Positions 11,886-24,736 are shown, numbered from the stretch's first letter. The stretch: 64,000 bases of DNA from Nymphaea colorata (GCF_008831285.2 NC_045147.1:14858854-14922853), one strand, 5' to 3'. Notes: generated by a model from the sequence alone, not told the origin. Numbers and translations: made by a program.

Positions 11886-13283
11886 TAATTTTTTTTTGCA
11901 TTTATTTTATTAATTTATATATATACATATATAAATATAATATCTTATTATGATTAATTATATTTAACAAAGTAAATTGGATATAGTTAATTTCTTGGTC
12001 TCTAATCGGCCTCTTCGAGCACTCATATATGTCAATTGGCAGCAGAAATATTTTGTAATTATTTCATAAATCTACCACAAAGATTGGGAAAGATTCATGA
12101 AATAGTAAGACTGTCTTTCAGCCCCAATCTTTAATTCAATTCATGAAACACTCATCAATTTCCTACTGCTAAACAATCCTATAATTAGAAGTTAAAGTTG
12201 GCATATGTAAGATTAATGCAAAATAGTTAACAATCTGGCCTTAAAGATTGCATATTGGAGATAAGATTGATACCACAGCCCTCCGCAACTTGTCCTCGTC
12301 GATTGGAACCATATTAAAGCAGTTATAGGCGGAAGCTAGGAAGATCGCTGTCCACTTGCTCTTTTGCCCAGTTCACTTCCAATACTCTTGCCACTGTCGG
12401 CCATTTTAAAATAAATGCCTTTTCATCTTCAATCTTTTTGAATCAAGCACTGAATCCGATCATCTTCGTCTTCCCTGACCTTCATATAATATACATGTAT
12501 ATGTTTCTCCACTGTTGCTTCTGGGCAGTCACCGATTGATGCGACGACGGTGAAACACTCGTTGGCCACTGACTGAACCTTCGTCTTAAGCGTATTCCGA
12601 TCCCCATTTCATCAAAGCCCGAAAAAAAAGGTAAAACACAGTAAATGAAGCCATTCATCTCTCGAACAAGACTTGGTAGTTTAAGCAAGCTAATGCAGGC
12701 GATGGAGATGTCCACATTCCACCACTATTATATTCCTGTCACAGTACAACAAAGAAATTCTCCTGTAATATTATAATACATATTCACCATGTATGCGGCC
12801 GCTACGTAAAGAAAAGTGGGTAGTGAGAGAAATTCCATTTTTACTCTGCAACTGCAAGAGGGCTAGTGAGAGAAACTGAGACACTATTCATTCATTCATG
12901 AGAGAGAGAGAGAGAGGGTGGCAGGCAAAAAGGCAAAGGGGCAGTTTGGATTTAGAATAAGTGTGAAAGGCACGAGTCGGTGGCGATCAATAAATGAGAA
13001 AGCAAGCTGATGAGCCCTATGATAGCTCTCATCATCGTCACGTCGTTTTTGATCCTCGACTCCCGATATATCACTCCCAGAATTCCACGCCCCCACCATC
13101 TTCCCCCCACAAAGCTTTTCCCCTGTCTGATCTTCTCTCGTCGGCCACCTTCCCCGAGCCGACACCCCTTCTCCTCTCTCTGTCTCTCTCTACAGAGAAA
13201 ATTAAATATAAATAGAATAAGCAGAGTTAAGAGATATGGAAAAAGCAAGCGGTCAACGTCTTCGCCCGTGTCCCTTGTGTATG

Positions 13284-13291
13284 TATAAATA
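13284..13291 (+). promoter_or_regulatory. Candidate TATA box of the WOX1 gene
   Basis: TATAAATA lies 94 bases before the chosen start codon. Transcription starting about 30 bases downstream would give a leader of around 60 bases and would leave out the in-frame ATG at 13291. A second TATAAATAG lies at 13207-13215. Sequence match only. Confidence 0.3.
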
Positions 13292-13377
13292 TGTATGCAA
13301 GGCTTCCGCAGCACGGGCAAAAGAACAAAGCAGTCACTTGGAGAGACGCTCACCGCCGACGTGAGAATTACGCAAAG

Positions 13378-14957
13378 ATGTGGATGATGGGGTGTGGCGA
13401 CACTGCTAGTTTAAACAACACGTCCGATTCCTGTCATGCCACCAGAAGACTCCGACCCATCATCCCACGCCCCCACCTCCTCCACTCTTCCCACCACCAT
13501 TCCTCCTCCCCGTCCTCCACAGCCGCCGATTTCCTGCCGTTGAACATCTCTCCGTCCGGTGCAATTCCCTTCCGATCGATTGCCTACCCCTCTTTTAACC
13601 TCGTTGCAGCCTTCGCGGCTTCTTTGGCTCGCGCGTGGAGAAGGAGAAATTTGTGACTGGTGGTGGTTTTGCTTCTTGTGTGCAGGAATAGAGCAGAGTG
13701 GCAGGAGGGCGGAAGGGAGCGGCGCGCAGCAGGCTGTGAGTTCGCGCTGGAACCCCACCCCGGAACAGCTAAGGACGCTGGAGGAGCTCTACAGGAGGGG
13801 AACCCGGACGCCGACGGCGGAGCAGATCCAGTACATCACCGCGCAGCTGCGGCGGTTCGGGAAGATCGAAGGGAAGAATGTTTTCTACTGGTTCCAGAAC
13901 CACAAGGCCCGGGAGCGGCAGAAGCGCCGGCGGCAATTGGAAGCGGTAACAGGGGTCGGCAGGGAGATTGAGAGCTCGGACAAGAAGGACTCTTCGTGTA
14001 TGTTTGTTACTTATCTCACATCTCCATAAGCAAGCAAACGTGAATATATATATATACATAGATATCTTCAAATGTGTGAGGAAAGCTAGTGACTTTTATG
14101 GATACACACACATGCAAGTTCATGATACGTTTGTCTTTTGGTTTTATGATGTTGATCTCTAGCAGATACCAGTTGGAACGGATACGATGGGAGCAAGAAC
14201 TTGGTGGCTTCCAGTTGCAGAGGAGAGGTAGGCTTCGTTCTGTTGATGGTGATTATATGTTAATCATGAGTATTATGTAGATTCACTTGAGAAGAGAATG
14301 GGAGGGAAAAGGAGTTGGGGGCAGGGGGTTGAAAAGTCTTGACGTTGGGAAGGCAAAAAGTTGGGGGGTGGAAGAAAAAAGCCTGTAATCTCTCCTTTTT
14401 GTCGGGATGGTAGGTTGGTGTAGAACTTGAAGTATTTTATTTTTATTGATTTCTTTTGGGTTTGTTTCGTTTGGACACAGGAGAGGAGGGTAGAGGACAA
14501 ATGGGTTCGGTGGGATAGAGAATTACACGACTACTCCAGGCAGCAGCCGCAGCAGCAGCAGAACCTTGGTGGTGGCTGTGGTAGGACGATAGTCGCAGCA
14601 GCTGCAGCAGAGAGGGAGCAGGCCGCCTCAGCTTTACTGTTGCAGAGGATGCAGTATTCTTCCCCCCCAGCAGGTGCCTTGCTCCAGAGCCCTAGAGGTG
14701 CAACGGCCGTACGAGCCTGGGCTGGAGGGTGTGATAGAGAGGAGGAGGTCGGGGAAGCTGGCTGCGGCAGAGAGACGCTGGAGCTCTTCCCGCTGCGCAG
14801 CGACTCCTCGGCTGTTGCCGCGAGGCGCTGCTGCCACCCGCAGCAGCAGCAGCGGATTCACCTTGAGAATGATAGTGCACTGATGAGCTCATTCGTAGAA
14901 GAGCAGCAGGGGGCCCGTGGACGGCAGTTCTTCCAGTTCCTGCCTCTCAAGAACTGA
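13378..14957 (+). CDS. WOX1: WUSCHEL-related homeobox protein, WOX1 (MAEWEST/STENOFOLIA) type
   Basis: WOX1-type homeodomain proteins act in the nucleus, mostly as repressors, and promote leaf-blade and floral-organ margin growth. Exons 13378-13558, 13686-13997, 14163-14227 and 14481-14957 join in frame to give 344 residues. The N-terminus MWMMG followed by [10 protein letters not shown] is characteristic of the WOX1 group and fixes the start. The WOX homeodomain is at about residues 80-143, with [20 protein letters not shown] in helix 3. The WUS box TLELFPLR is at 285-292, and the protein ends in FFQFLPLKN, the STF-type C-terminal motif found in WOX1 proteins. Glutamine/alanine-rich stretches lie between. 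Exon 3 could also begin at 14166, because the acceptor is a tandem AG (TAGCAG). An AATAAA at 15305-15310 is a possible poly(A) signal. Exon joins are by eye; family assignment is firm. Confidence 0.92.
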
Positions 14958-16111
14958 ACTCTAACACCCTCTCTCTTTCTCTCTCTCTCTCTGCCTTGAT
15001 TTTCTTGGCATCTGTTCTAAATTTCTAATCGTCCAAGAAACTCCTTCACGGAATGAGGAAGTAGCATGTTAAGGTTTTGGTTGTGAAGATGACTCTTTCT
15101 CCTCATTTTCTGGGCATCTGTTCTTATCGTCCAAGAAACTGTTTTATGGGATTACAAATTAAGTGGTAAATATGAAGGTTTAGTTGTGAAGATGGTTCTC
15201 TCTCTATTTTTCTCATCTGTTATCATCCAATCAATGGCGTAATATAAAAAAAAAGGCTCGGTTTTATTTCTTTACAGGTAACGATTAAACTAATTTGCTT
15301 GTAGAATAAAGGATCAATGCATGTCGACGTTTAACTTGCTAGCCGATCAGTCATGTGTTCCGGAAAGCAACTGCATGCTCTTTCTAAAACAAAACAAACA
15401 ATACAATTGGCGGGGAGAAAGAATGCCGTATCTCGACAAGAACTTGAAAATTACAGTTTATTCATTTCTTCATCGTCGAGCAAAAGAAACCAGAGAAAAG
15501 TCGTGCTGCTCGGAAACTGTTCATTACTCAACTGTATGTTGCTTTCCAACTTTCCCTCCACAAGGATGTCACATGTCCATTGCGCCACAAAGGAATTCCT
15601 CCATTTTGACTGGATTTTAACATGGAGAAGGAAATAGAAAGTCAGCTGGTCCTGTAGCATCCTCCATTGAATGCATCGGCTGAAAAGCTGCTTCTTTGAG
15701 CCAGGCGTTTTTAGAAGCTTACAGTTTGCATGTGTAGTGAAGTCAGACTCAGAGAGGGAAAGAGAGAGAGAGAGAGAGATTAACATTAAAGTTTCAGTGT
15801 GAGAGGACTTAACAGACTGAGGGGTTTCTCATTCTCTGTCCCCTCCCACAAAAAAAAAAAAAAAAACACAGGGTGGACCACGGATCATAGTTGTGCATGA
15901 AGCCTTGGAGGTCGTGCTATCGACAGAAGATTACATGGAATGTGGGGCGCCTGTTTCATGAGAGCGAGTCTGTGTCTGTGTCTGTGTGGTAAAATGGAGG
16001 AAGGAAGAGGAAGCTGAAGCTGCCATCATAAACCATCACCCTGACCCCGACAGTAACTAGACGGGCTCAAAAGGCCTATGATGAGATCATCATTGTGTAT
16101 GCGCGTGTACA

Positions 16112-16146
<35 letters not shown>

Positions 16147-17960
16147 TCTAGAGAGAGAGAAAAGAAAAGAATGTGGAGAAGCTGCATTGTCTCAGCACGA
16201 GTCTTCTGTATATATTCTCCTCTTGAATGCAGACGCTGGCTTGCTTGGCCTACATACTGATACTGCCTGTCTTATCACTTCACCCTTTGTTACCATCCTT
16301 CCTGTCTGCCTCCCCCATCCCCTCCATTTATTAGCATTCACAGCTCCTCTATGCCCTGTTTATTGCTCATCCTGTGCTTCTTTCCTGCTTCTAATACAAT
16401 ACAGTTAGTACTATAGTGTGCGCTGGTTTTTCATGTTTCAGACTAGGCAGGACAGGCCAGAACGATTGAACCAAAGGGGAGGACACCATTTTCAAACTCT
16501 TCTCGCTCTTCTTGTGGTCCGAGCCTCTAATGTATCCCTCTGTTGTTGGGCATGCGTCTGATTGAATTTATTTTTCAAGAGTTTGGCAGACTAGATCTTG
16601 CTGGGTTATTATACTGCAGAGATCTAGTAAGTACACGGCTACCCATGGACTGATGCTAACAACTCGGGTGACTCATCATTCTGTTGTCCTGTCAAAATTT
16701 GGGAAGCCCCCATTTTCAAATATCTGTCAATAGAATTATGGGTTCTGTACAAACATAGAAATGAGTTTCACCACTTGGGTCAAGTAGAGGGGGAGTAGTA
16801 AAGAGAGATGACTGTTGAAACCGAGTAGTTCCATCACTTTTTTCTCCAATGGCGATATGCTAACGAGTGTGATGAGAAAACTAATCGGGTATTTTTTACT
16901 GAGTTGGACGAGTATTTCTTTATAGGAGAACCCAAACTCTTGGTCTCTTAAGGTACAATAGGGTCAGATTTCTATGGATTGTGGTGCCACCCATCTCTGG
17001 TCCTCTTGATTTTTCGAATATTCAAAACAGAAACTACCTCCTATCAGTTTCCACCTCCGTCGTTGCATCAACCTCCTCGAAAAAACTACTCAAATACTTG
17101 ATCCCAGTATTAGAACTCATCTTATTTACAGAGATTGCTTAATGACTTCAGGAAAACGAAGGATCATTACAAATTCAAACTCAATTGGTAGAGGCAGAGT
17201 GGGAAAACACTATTGACATCGTGGTTTGGCACTAATTTTTTAAGTTTTTCACTTTGAAAAAGATGAATGGTTGTCTTCTCTAAGATATATATATATATAT
17301 ATATATATAATCCGCTGCTTTGATTGTGAAGGCTATACAGCGTAGCAGGGGTAGGTCCCAAACCCAACGAGACATAATGCCATAAGTTTCATAAAATTTA
17401 TAATGAAAAATGTTCAATTTTGTGCAGAAAACAAACAAACCTGCAGCTAGTAATGGCCGGTTAATTTGGTCCTTATCATTAAATGGCTGCCATTCAAGAG
17501 CTTCTGCCAAGGGCGAAAGGGAATTAAAGGCACACATGAAGATAATTAAAATGGTTTCATATTGGGAGTTGTGCCAATTCATAACAACATCTACTGCCAT
17601 CTACCTTGCCACCCTTTTGTAGGCCATGCAGTCACTTTTCTTTTCAATATTGCTGTTGATCACGTTTGGTCACGATTAAATAAATCTAGAATTAATGTTC
17701 GCGTTCTGATCTCCACATTCATAGCTCCCCAGCGGCCTTTAAGGCTTAGCCTCACTCTGTCATGCATCTCTTGTTTTCTTTCTCTTCTGAATTCCTTTTT
17801 CCCTGAGATCTCTCAGGCATCAGCTTATAGCCAATTGCCTTCAATTGCTTGTGCGCCATCACGATAGACACTGTAAATTTCCACCTGCCTTCATTCATAT
17901 CAAACCAATTTTTCACTCTTTAGAGCTCAAGGACATTTCTCTGTGGAATAGATACACTTA

Positions 17961-18058
17961 AGAACTGGTTTGTATTTGTGTGTGTGTGTGTGTGTCTATA
18001 TATATATATAAGAACTGATTTGTATTTGTGTGTGTGTGTGTGTGTCTATATATCTAAC
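17961..18058. repeat. Two-copy 50-bp tandem duplication carrying TG and TA tracts
   Basis: The unit starting AGAACTGGTTTGTATTTG at 17961 recurs at 18011 as AGAACTGATTTGTATTTG. Each copy continues into a (TG)n tract and then CTATATAT. The copies differ by one base in the non-repetitive part, so the duplication looks recent. Confidence 0.8.
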
Positions 18059-18622
18059 TAAATATCTCGGCTTTCATATTAATTGTTTTAACATATATAC
18101 TACACGGACGGAGGTGATCCATCCATGTACAATCCAGGGACTAATATATATAGGGACTAATGTTTTTCTCTTGATGCAAAAACCAAAGGCTGTATGGATT
18201 TAGTTTATGTGATCAACCGACTCTTTCGCTAATAAGTTATTCTTTGTACATGAAAAAGTGTAGTTTTATAAGTTTCTTGATTGTCGTCCTTCTGAGTTCA
18301 TACAACGGATGAACACACAGTTACTTATGTATGAATTCCATGAGATCCAAGTTTGTTTTAGTACCCTCTTGGTGAGATTTTACCCGTCTAAAGCATATAA
18401 ATGAACATTTTGATTTTTGAGGCTACAATATTTATCATTTTTTAAGACATATCTTCAATTTTTTAAAAATCTATATTAAGAAATTAATTCTCATAAAATG
18501 TTGATTCTTACTAATTCAATCTCGTAGATTTATGAATTACATCTTCATAGTTGCATAAAACGCTATAATCGTCAGCTGCCATATTTAGTTTCCAATTGAA
18601 ATTATGCCCCACATACCCACAA

Positions 18623-18656
<34 letters not shown>

Positions 18657-18872
18657 CACATATACATATATATATATTGAATTGAGTTGCATGTAGAAAC
18701 ATCCAGATGGATGGACGGATGGCTAGAGAATTGGAGCATTATATGTATATAAGATTCCTTGATTTCTCATTTAGATTTGGAAGCAGAAATCTTCTGGTCG
18801 CTCACAACACGCTGCCAATGTTCCACCGATGCATGTGATTAGATAGAAATCCATATAGTTGGAGGATTTTAC

Positions 18873-18874
<2 letters not shown>

Positions 18875-18919
<45 letters not shown>
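18875..18919. repeat. (TA)n microsatellite followed by GA-rich tract
   Basis: TA tract of about 45 bases continuing into GAAAGAGAGAGAAAGAGAG. Open frames that read through it are artefacts of the dinucleotide repeat. Confidence 0.9.
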
Positions 18920-18922
<3 letters not shown>

Positions 18923-19908
18923 AGAGAGAGAAAGAGAGAGAGAAAAAAAGAGATGGGGATTCTCTGGCAAGGAAGATCAGTGGAAAGTGTCCTGTTTGCT
19001 GCAAGAAAGAAAAGTTGCTTTTTGTTCAAACTGAGTGAGGTGGGATTTGAAATAGAAATGAAACAATCTACAATGTTGTTGTGGCTTCCCTCATGCATGC
19101 CTAGAGTGTAGGCAAAAAAAAAGTACGTAGGGGCAACGTAGGAAATCACGTGATCCTCTCCACCACAACATTGGAAAAGGGGAAAATGCCGTCATCCGGT
19201 GGATCAGTTAAAAGAAAAACACAGTTACATTTAATATTTTCTGATCATCTTCAAGCATGTCGGTCATTTGTGGGATACATGAGAAACTGTCAATTGGGAA
19301 GGCACGTTGGCCTTTGGCCGTCGGATTAAAAATCAAAAAGTTTCAAATTACCTCTAATTAATGTATTTTTGGTCTTACGATTCTTGATTGCCCCTGATCT
19401 AAGATCAACCATAGATTTAACATGAGACTTTTCGCTTTCGTGTATTAAATCAGACATTTTCTCAATGCAAAAAAGTAAAATCATTGGTTTGATGAATCAT
19501 GGATTTTACTTTATTATCGTTCTTTTCCCACATAATAAATATCTGTCACATTAGATTCATGTATTTCAAATATGAAGTAATCAGGTGTCGCGCTAACTTC
19601 TTTACTCAGAAATTTTTAAGAAGAAAAAAAAAAGCACAAAATTAAATCCTTAATTTGTCTTTTGTAAACGGCAAGGAATGCTTGACACCTTAAAGATCGA
19701 TTCATCAGCTAGAAAGATGGAACATTCCATTAGATAACCAAGTTTACTTTTATTTATTATATGGAAACCGAGTTAATACAATAGTATTTGACTTCTACTT
19801 CCTCCATTTAATGAACCAAATACCGTAAAGCCTAACGCAATCCGTGTTACTTTTATAGGGAAAAATATTAATTCGAGTCCTTGGCTCTAGTTATAAAGGC
19901 CTTTATAT

Positions 19909-19912
<4 letters not shown>

Positions 19913-19998
<86 letters not shown>

Positions 19999-20015
19999 AG
20001 AGAGAGAGAGAGAGA
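19913..20015. repeat. Long (TA)n tract followed by (GA)n
   Basis: About 82 bases of uninterrupted TA, then AAGAGAGAGAGA to 20015. It is one of the longest TA tracts in the window. Confidence 0.9.
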
Positions 20016-20856
20016 TTTGTAGACACTAGACGCTTAGGTCAGAAATAAAAAAAACAGACCATTCTATTTTTAATGGTTAAAGAATTACTTAAAAATGAAG
20101 TATAAATATCTTAATATATTTATAAAAACTATTTTGATATAAAACATGCTTTGATCCCAGTTGTTTTTATAAAAAATATTGGTTTTTTTATTATCAAAAT
20201 GTTAATGTTATAAGGTCCATTTGTTTTTTTCCTATTATGAAAACACTACTAAAGTTTAACAAATGGTCAACTTAATATATATTTCGCATCAACCTCCTTT
20301 TAAGATCATATCACGTCTATTTTTCATCGGTGCCTGATTCCTACTCATTTCTATGTATATATATATAAGAGCTAGATATCTGTATTTATAGCTTTCACAA
20401 AAATTGCAGTTCTGTAAAGGAGATGCTAGTGGAATCAGAAAGGGAGTGGAATTCTATAATGGGCAGTTACCACATTTAGGGGTGCTAGTAATTAATTTTT
20501 ACTCTCTTTGTCATGAAATGCGTTAATTTCGACCCAACTGAAATTAACCACCCAGTCCACAATCAATCACCGACGTGTTTTTACCGAGACTTTCACAAAA
20601 TGCGGAAACTTCCACCTCCTGCCGGCGATGGTTCCGGCCTGCGTTCCCTTTGGCCTCCTTCCCGGAAAGCGAACTTGCCGGAGACAACCCTTGAGAGTAG
20701 TTTCTTCCGCATTTGGAAAATATTATGCCGCTGCTGGACTGACACCAAGTAAACTTCAAAACCAGATTGAGATGGGATGTCTAAGGTAGCTGGTAATTAG
20801 TCAGTGGCTGAATTTCTTACCTACTTTCTTTCATTTTTCCTCAATTTTATGTTGTC

Positions 20857-21120
20857 ATATATATATATATAAAAGTGAGTGAGTGATGATTTTAGTTATC
20901 TAAAGTTGCCCAATCATTTAATCAGGGTCGAATAAATGGTAAAAAAGAAAAGGAGGAGAAAAAATGTAAATTAATAGTTGATGACCAAAATATTTATCAC
21001 TTTTTTATTCTTATTTTTCTTTTAACTGTCAATTGTGTTAGATTGAACGGCACAGATTAGACCTAGATGGCTAAATGACTTTAAAATGGTAGATTCACCA
21101 TTTAATTTTTCTATATATAT
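20857..21120. mobile_element. Micron-like MITE inside a (TA)n microsatellite, copy C
   Basis: The element body at about 20872-21111 is bounded by TA tracts at 20857-20871 and 21112-21120. The right end, read on the other strand, contains AATGGTGAATCTA, then AAAGTCATTTAGCCATCTA; the left end contains ATCTAAAGTTGCCCAATC followed by ATTTAATCAG, giving imperfect inverted repeats. The middle AATGGTAAAAAAGAAAAGGA corresponds to the GACGGTTAAGAGAAA region of the copy at 55126. No coding capacity. Confidence 0.65.
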
Positions 21121-22325
21121 GGATGCAGAATTGTTTGCGAGAAAGAGATTGACTTAAATTTCTTTAGTACGTTGTGCAAGTTCATCAACTTGTTATGAGT
21201 GTTTTTCAAGACAATCCTTGCATATAAAAGATGAGAATCATGTGGGCAGGACCTTTTTTTCTTCTCAAAACCAACTAAATTTAATGGTGCCCGTCAATTA
21301 CTCAACGGTCAAATTTATAAGGTCAGAGAATAAATCAAGATGAATCTAGAGAGAAGTAATTGAAAAAGGACGAATTTGCAGAGTGGCGAACTGCAAGCTG
21401 GGAATGAATAATACATCACGAAAGCATAGCTGATCTGAAACTTAAAAAAGGTGAGATGAACAATAGAAACGCGCCCAAGGCCAAGGTGATCAGAATGTTG
21501 AAGATTTCGGAAACTTGGCCAAATCCTCCAAGCTGACGCGCGTACAGCCGATTCCAAGGTTCAGTAAATTTTGATTTTGACAATTCCATTAATGCATGTG
21601 AGCGAGACTGACTGATGTTAACACGTTAAAAGGTGGAAATGGCCGAGCTGAGGATGATTCACGGGTGGGAATTATGCAGATAGAGAGAAAAGAGAGAGGA
21701 GGAGTTGTCAGAGTTGTTTTTACATTCATTAAATTACTGTGTGCATTTTAACCTAAAATCTATGGCGATTACCGCCAGATCTATTCTTGACTTGGGATTT
21801 TCCATATATGTGCTCATGGGCAAAGATTCAAGACTTGAAAATTTTACTCAGGTTTGCTCTTGAAGAGAGCGGTTTCCTGTTCTCCTTTTAATTACTGTAA
21901 AGACGAGAAAGGAAAGTTTCTTCGAAGAAACTGCTGGTTGATGGTTCGTGTGGGCATCCTTGATGCAGTAGGAAGTCTGATGATGATCTTTCTGTGTTGG
22001 CCAAGAAGCCAACAGAACTGCACCTTATTTATGGTTAACAATTAATTTCAAATACAGAACAATGCAGATCGATCCAGAATATCATGAACGTGAATTCCAT
22101 ATGTCTTGTCGATGTTGGTTTCCTCAAACTAATAGATGATTTCGACCATCACCCTTATCTGATATATCTCTCTACCTGCGCAATGCCCTCTCTGTATAAC
22201 AAGCTCCTGATATGTGAAAGATAGCAGTCATTTTCCAACAATGTCACCTCCACCTATGTAGGGTATCTTGATGGTGCCTTGCAAACATTTTTTTATAATA
22301 TGTCAGGCCATATAATATATATCTT

Positions 22326-22328
<3 letters not shown>

Positions 22329-22395
<67 letters not shown>
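22329..22395. repeat. (TA)n microsatellite
   Basis: Uninterrupted TA tract of about 67 bases with no attached inverted-repeat element. Confidence 0.9.
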
Positions 22396-22397
<2 letters not shown>

Positions 22398-24660
22398 GAA
22401 AAATATGAAAGCTACAAGTACAATGTACAATGAAGACCTCCTTGTGCTGAAAGAACACGTTCATCAAATATGAAACCATGGTGATTGTGTTTATCTATCT
22501 TCATTAAATGTTGGAGAATAATATAAACATTCTTAAAGAAAAATAAACTTAGAAGTCAGGTTATTGGGATCCATAATTTCCATTCGTTATATACTTAGAA
22601 GTCACGAATTCCACCTTCTTATTTATCAGCCAACCTGCCAGATTTCGGCTGCTTTTTTTCTTTTTTTAGATTAATCAATTTTATAGCATGTATAAGCAAA
22701 AAGGATTAATGTAGAAATCAGAAATCAAAGAAACATTTCATATTTTTTGAAATAGCAAGAGTCATAAGCCATCGATCAGATTTTCGTGATTAATTTTTCT
22801 TTTTTTTACACAGACTTGAATATTTTCTCACTGGAAAAAGGAAGTGAAGGAAGCACGGTTAAAAACTAGCGAGTAAAAGGAAAATGAACAGGGGCTCTGC
22901 TTTTTGCTGCTTGGCTGTATGGAGGGGGTGGCGCCTGGGGATCTGTTCCTTCGCCCCCTACTGATAATTATTTGTGGTTTCCGGCGAATTTGGTCTTCCC
23001 TTTCTTTTAAGTTCTCTCCACAGATCAGCTGTTGTCTGCCATTGACTTTAAGATTGAAGTTTGCTTCACTTTCGTTGCTTACATGGAAAAAGTAAGTTAC
23101 GGAGAGGGAGAGAGAATCAGGAATACTGACGAACATTTGGAGATGAGAGAGAGAGAGAGCCAACCTGCAGTTTTGTCCTCCATTTCTTTCATAAAAGTAT
23201 ATTTTATTCATAAATGTTAAATTTTACCTTTTCTTTTAAATATCTTGTTTTATTGATAAATGTTAATTATATGAAAGTATCTGATATTTAAATCCGATTT
23301 TGAGCCAATGTGAGAAAATTAATACTGAAAATTCCATGGAATCCGATTTGTACGAATACTATAAATTTGGACGTTTTTCCTTATTTTTTGTTGAATTTTT
23401 AAAAAGTGGTACTTGTTTACTGTTTTAGGAGAGGGGCATTTTCACTTTTCGTTCTAAAATAAATTTTTTACCATTCACGTTTGTCCTTACAACAGGTCCT
23501 CTCTTTTACTATGAAAGGTAATTTAGTCATTTCATTTCCAACCCTTAACACATAATCCCACTTTAGAAGCATGACATACTCATCAATTATTTACTCAAAG
23601 CCTATCAGGTGCTGATGCAGAATGATAGAAAGGAGATTAATATCCGTTTCCTTCGGAATAAATAACAGCATGATATTTTATAATATTGTTGGGAACGTAT
23701 TAAAAATGAGGGTAACATTTAACAAATTTACACACATTTCTGGAAATCCTCTCCACATTTATCATTTAATTTTCAAGTTCTACGAGATCCCAAAACAGTC
23801 TTGAACTCCAAGGGTAGGGAAGAAGGATGAAGGCTAGGACCCTTTTTAAGGTGGCTTCTGCTCACTCGAAAGAAAAGAGTTTCTAGCGGTGGTGGAGCCA
23901 AAAACAAATTTTAGCTGAAGAGCATTGATCTATCTTATTATTGCAATTAATTAGGTACATATAGTGTTACAAGGCGTTGACATAGGTCTGGTGTGAACAC
24001 CCCATATGGCTAGGCCTAAGTTCAACACATGATAAATAAAAATTTTATAAAGGATTGCACACGTTAGGGTGGGCAGTTGCCCACACCAGCCCACGGTAGG
24101 TCCGTTACTGGTTTCTAGTTACCTACACTGGTATGTAGGATTGAGCCTAGGGCCCATCAAGGTGCGCGCCCCACATCTTTTTGTGCCGCCTTGGATCTAC
24201 GATCCGATGCTATCAAACACAATCTAAAATTCTGGAGAGTGGTGTTGACATCTGTTAATGAGGGCTGGCTATAGCTGATTGGAGAACAACATCATTTCCT
24301 TTTTATACTCTGTTCTCTCAAGCAAATCGGTTGCATACATCTTAGATTTAAGGGTATTATTTATAATTAAGTTTGATCTGCTATGGTTCGTCTTGATTCA
24401 CGGAATAATCTCTTTGTCACAAGATGTACATATATGCTCAAGGCTCAATACAATAAAATAGTGTGTTTCTCATTCTCTACAGATGGCAGAACTTTCTTTC
24501 TTTCTTTCCCACTTTATTTCCCCACTTTATTTCTCGCTGGTGCAACATTCTTGCTCAGTTTTATTCTACTGCAATTCTGTTCTTTCAGAACGAAACTAAG
24601 AAAAAATTGAGATTTTCATTTGTTATTTTAATCAATTGAACACAAATCTGAATTCTGCTA

Positions 24661-24736
24661 GTCAATTGAGAATAGTGAAACTTAGTTTGATGATGCATGT
24701 CAATTGAGAATAGTGAAACTTAGTTTGATGATGCAT
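24661..24736. repeat. Perfect two-copy tandem repeat, 38-bp unit
   Basis: The unit starting GTCAATTGAGAATAGTGAAA occupies 24661-24698 and is repeated without a mismatch at 24699-24736. It ends in GATGATGCAT in both copies. Non-coding, and presumably a recent slippage or unequal-exchange event. Confidence 0.9.

Larger units (their letters stand above)
7096..13377. other. Intergenic region between the HRD3-type and WOX1 genes
   Basis: No intact gene seen. The identifiable contents are transposon remains: a TA-flanked inverted-repeat element at 7708-7920, a Tourist-like element at 8654-9210, a Ty1-copia remnant at about 9400-10250 and a GC-rich repeat arm at 11791-11885. Stretches with repeated GGATTC/GAATTC-like words occur near 10670-10860. 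The DNA at 8000-8640 has a broken coding texture with several stops and was not identified. The last 500 bases before the WOX1 gene are CT/GA-rich and probably promoter and leader. Confidence 0.6.
14958..20856. other. Gene-poor region downstream of WOX1
   Basis: No gene recognised. The first 350 bases are probably the WOX1 3' untranslated region. The rest holds many GA, CT, TG and TA microsatellites (for example near 15761-15779, 16122-16147, 17284-17308, 18875-18919 and 19913-20015), a 50-bp tandem duplication at 17961-18058 and a small hairpin-forming segment near 20596-20717. Open frames here are short, low in complexity and without known motifs. Confidence 0.55.

Noticed and set aside
15970-16030. 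GAAGCTGCCATCATA resembles the start of a miR167-type sequence
   Set aside because: Only about half of the expected mature sequence matches and no pairing star strand was found nearby.
20513-20752. A 79-codon frame with a GC-rich middle
   Set aside because: Its open state on both strands is explained by an inverted repeat and local GC content; no family resemblance.
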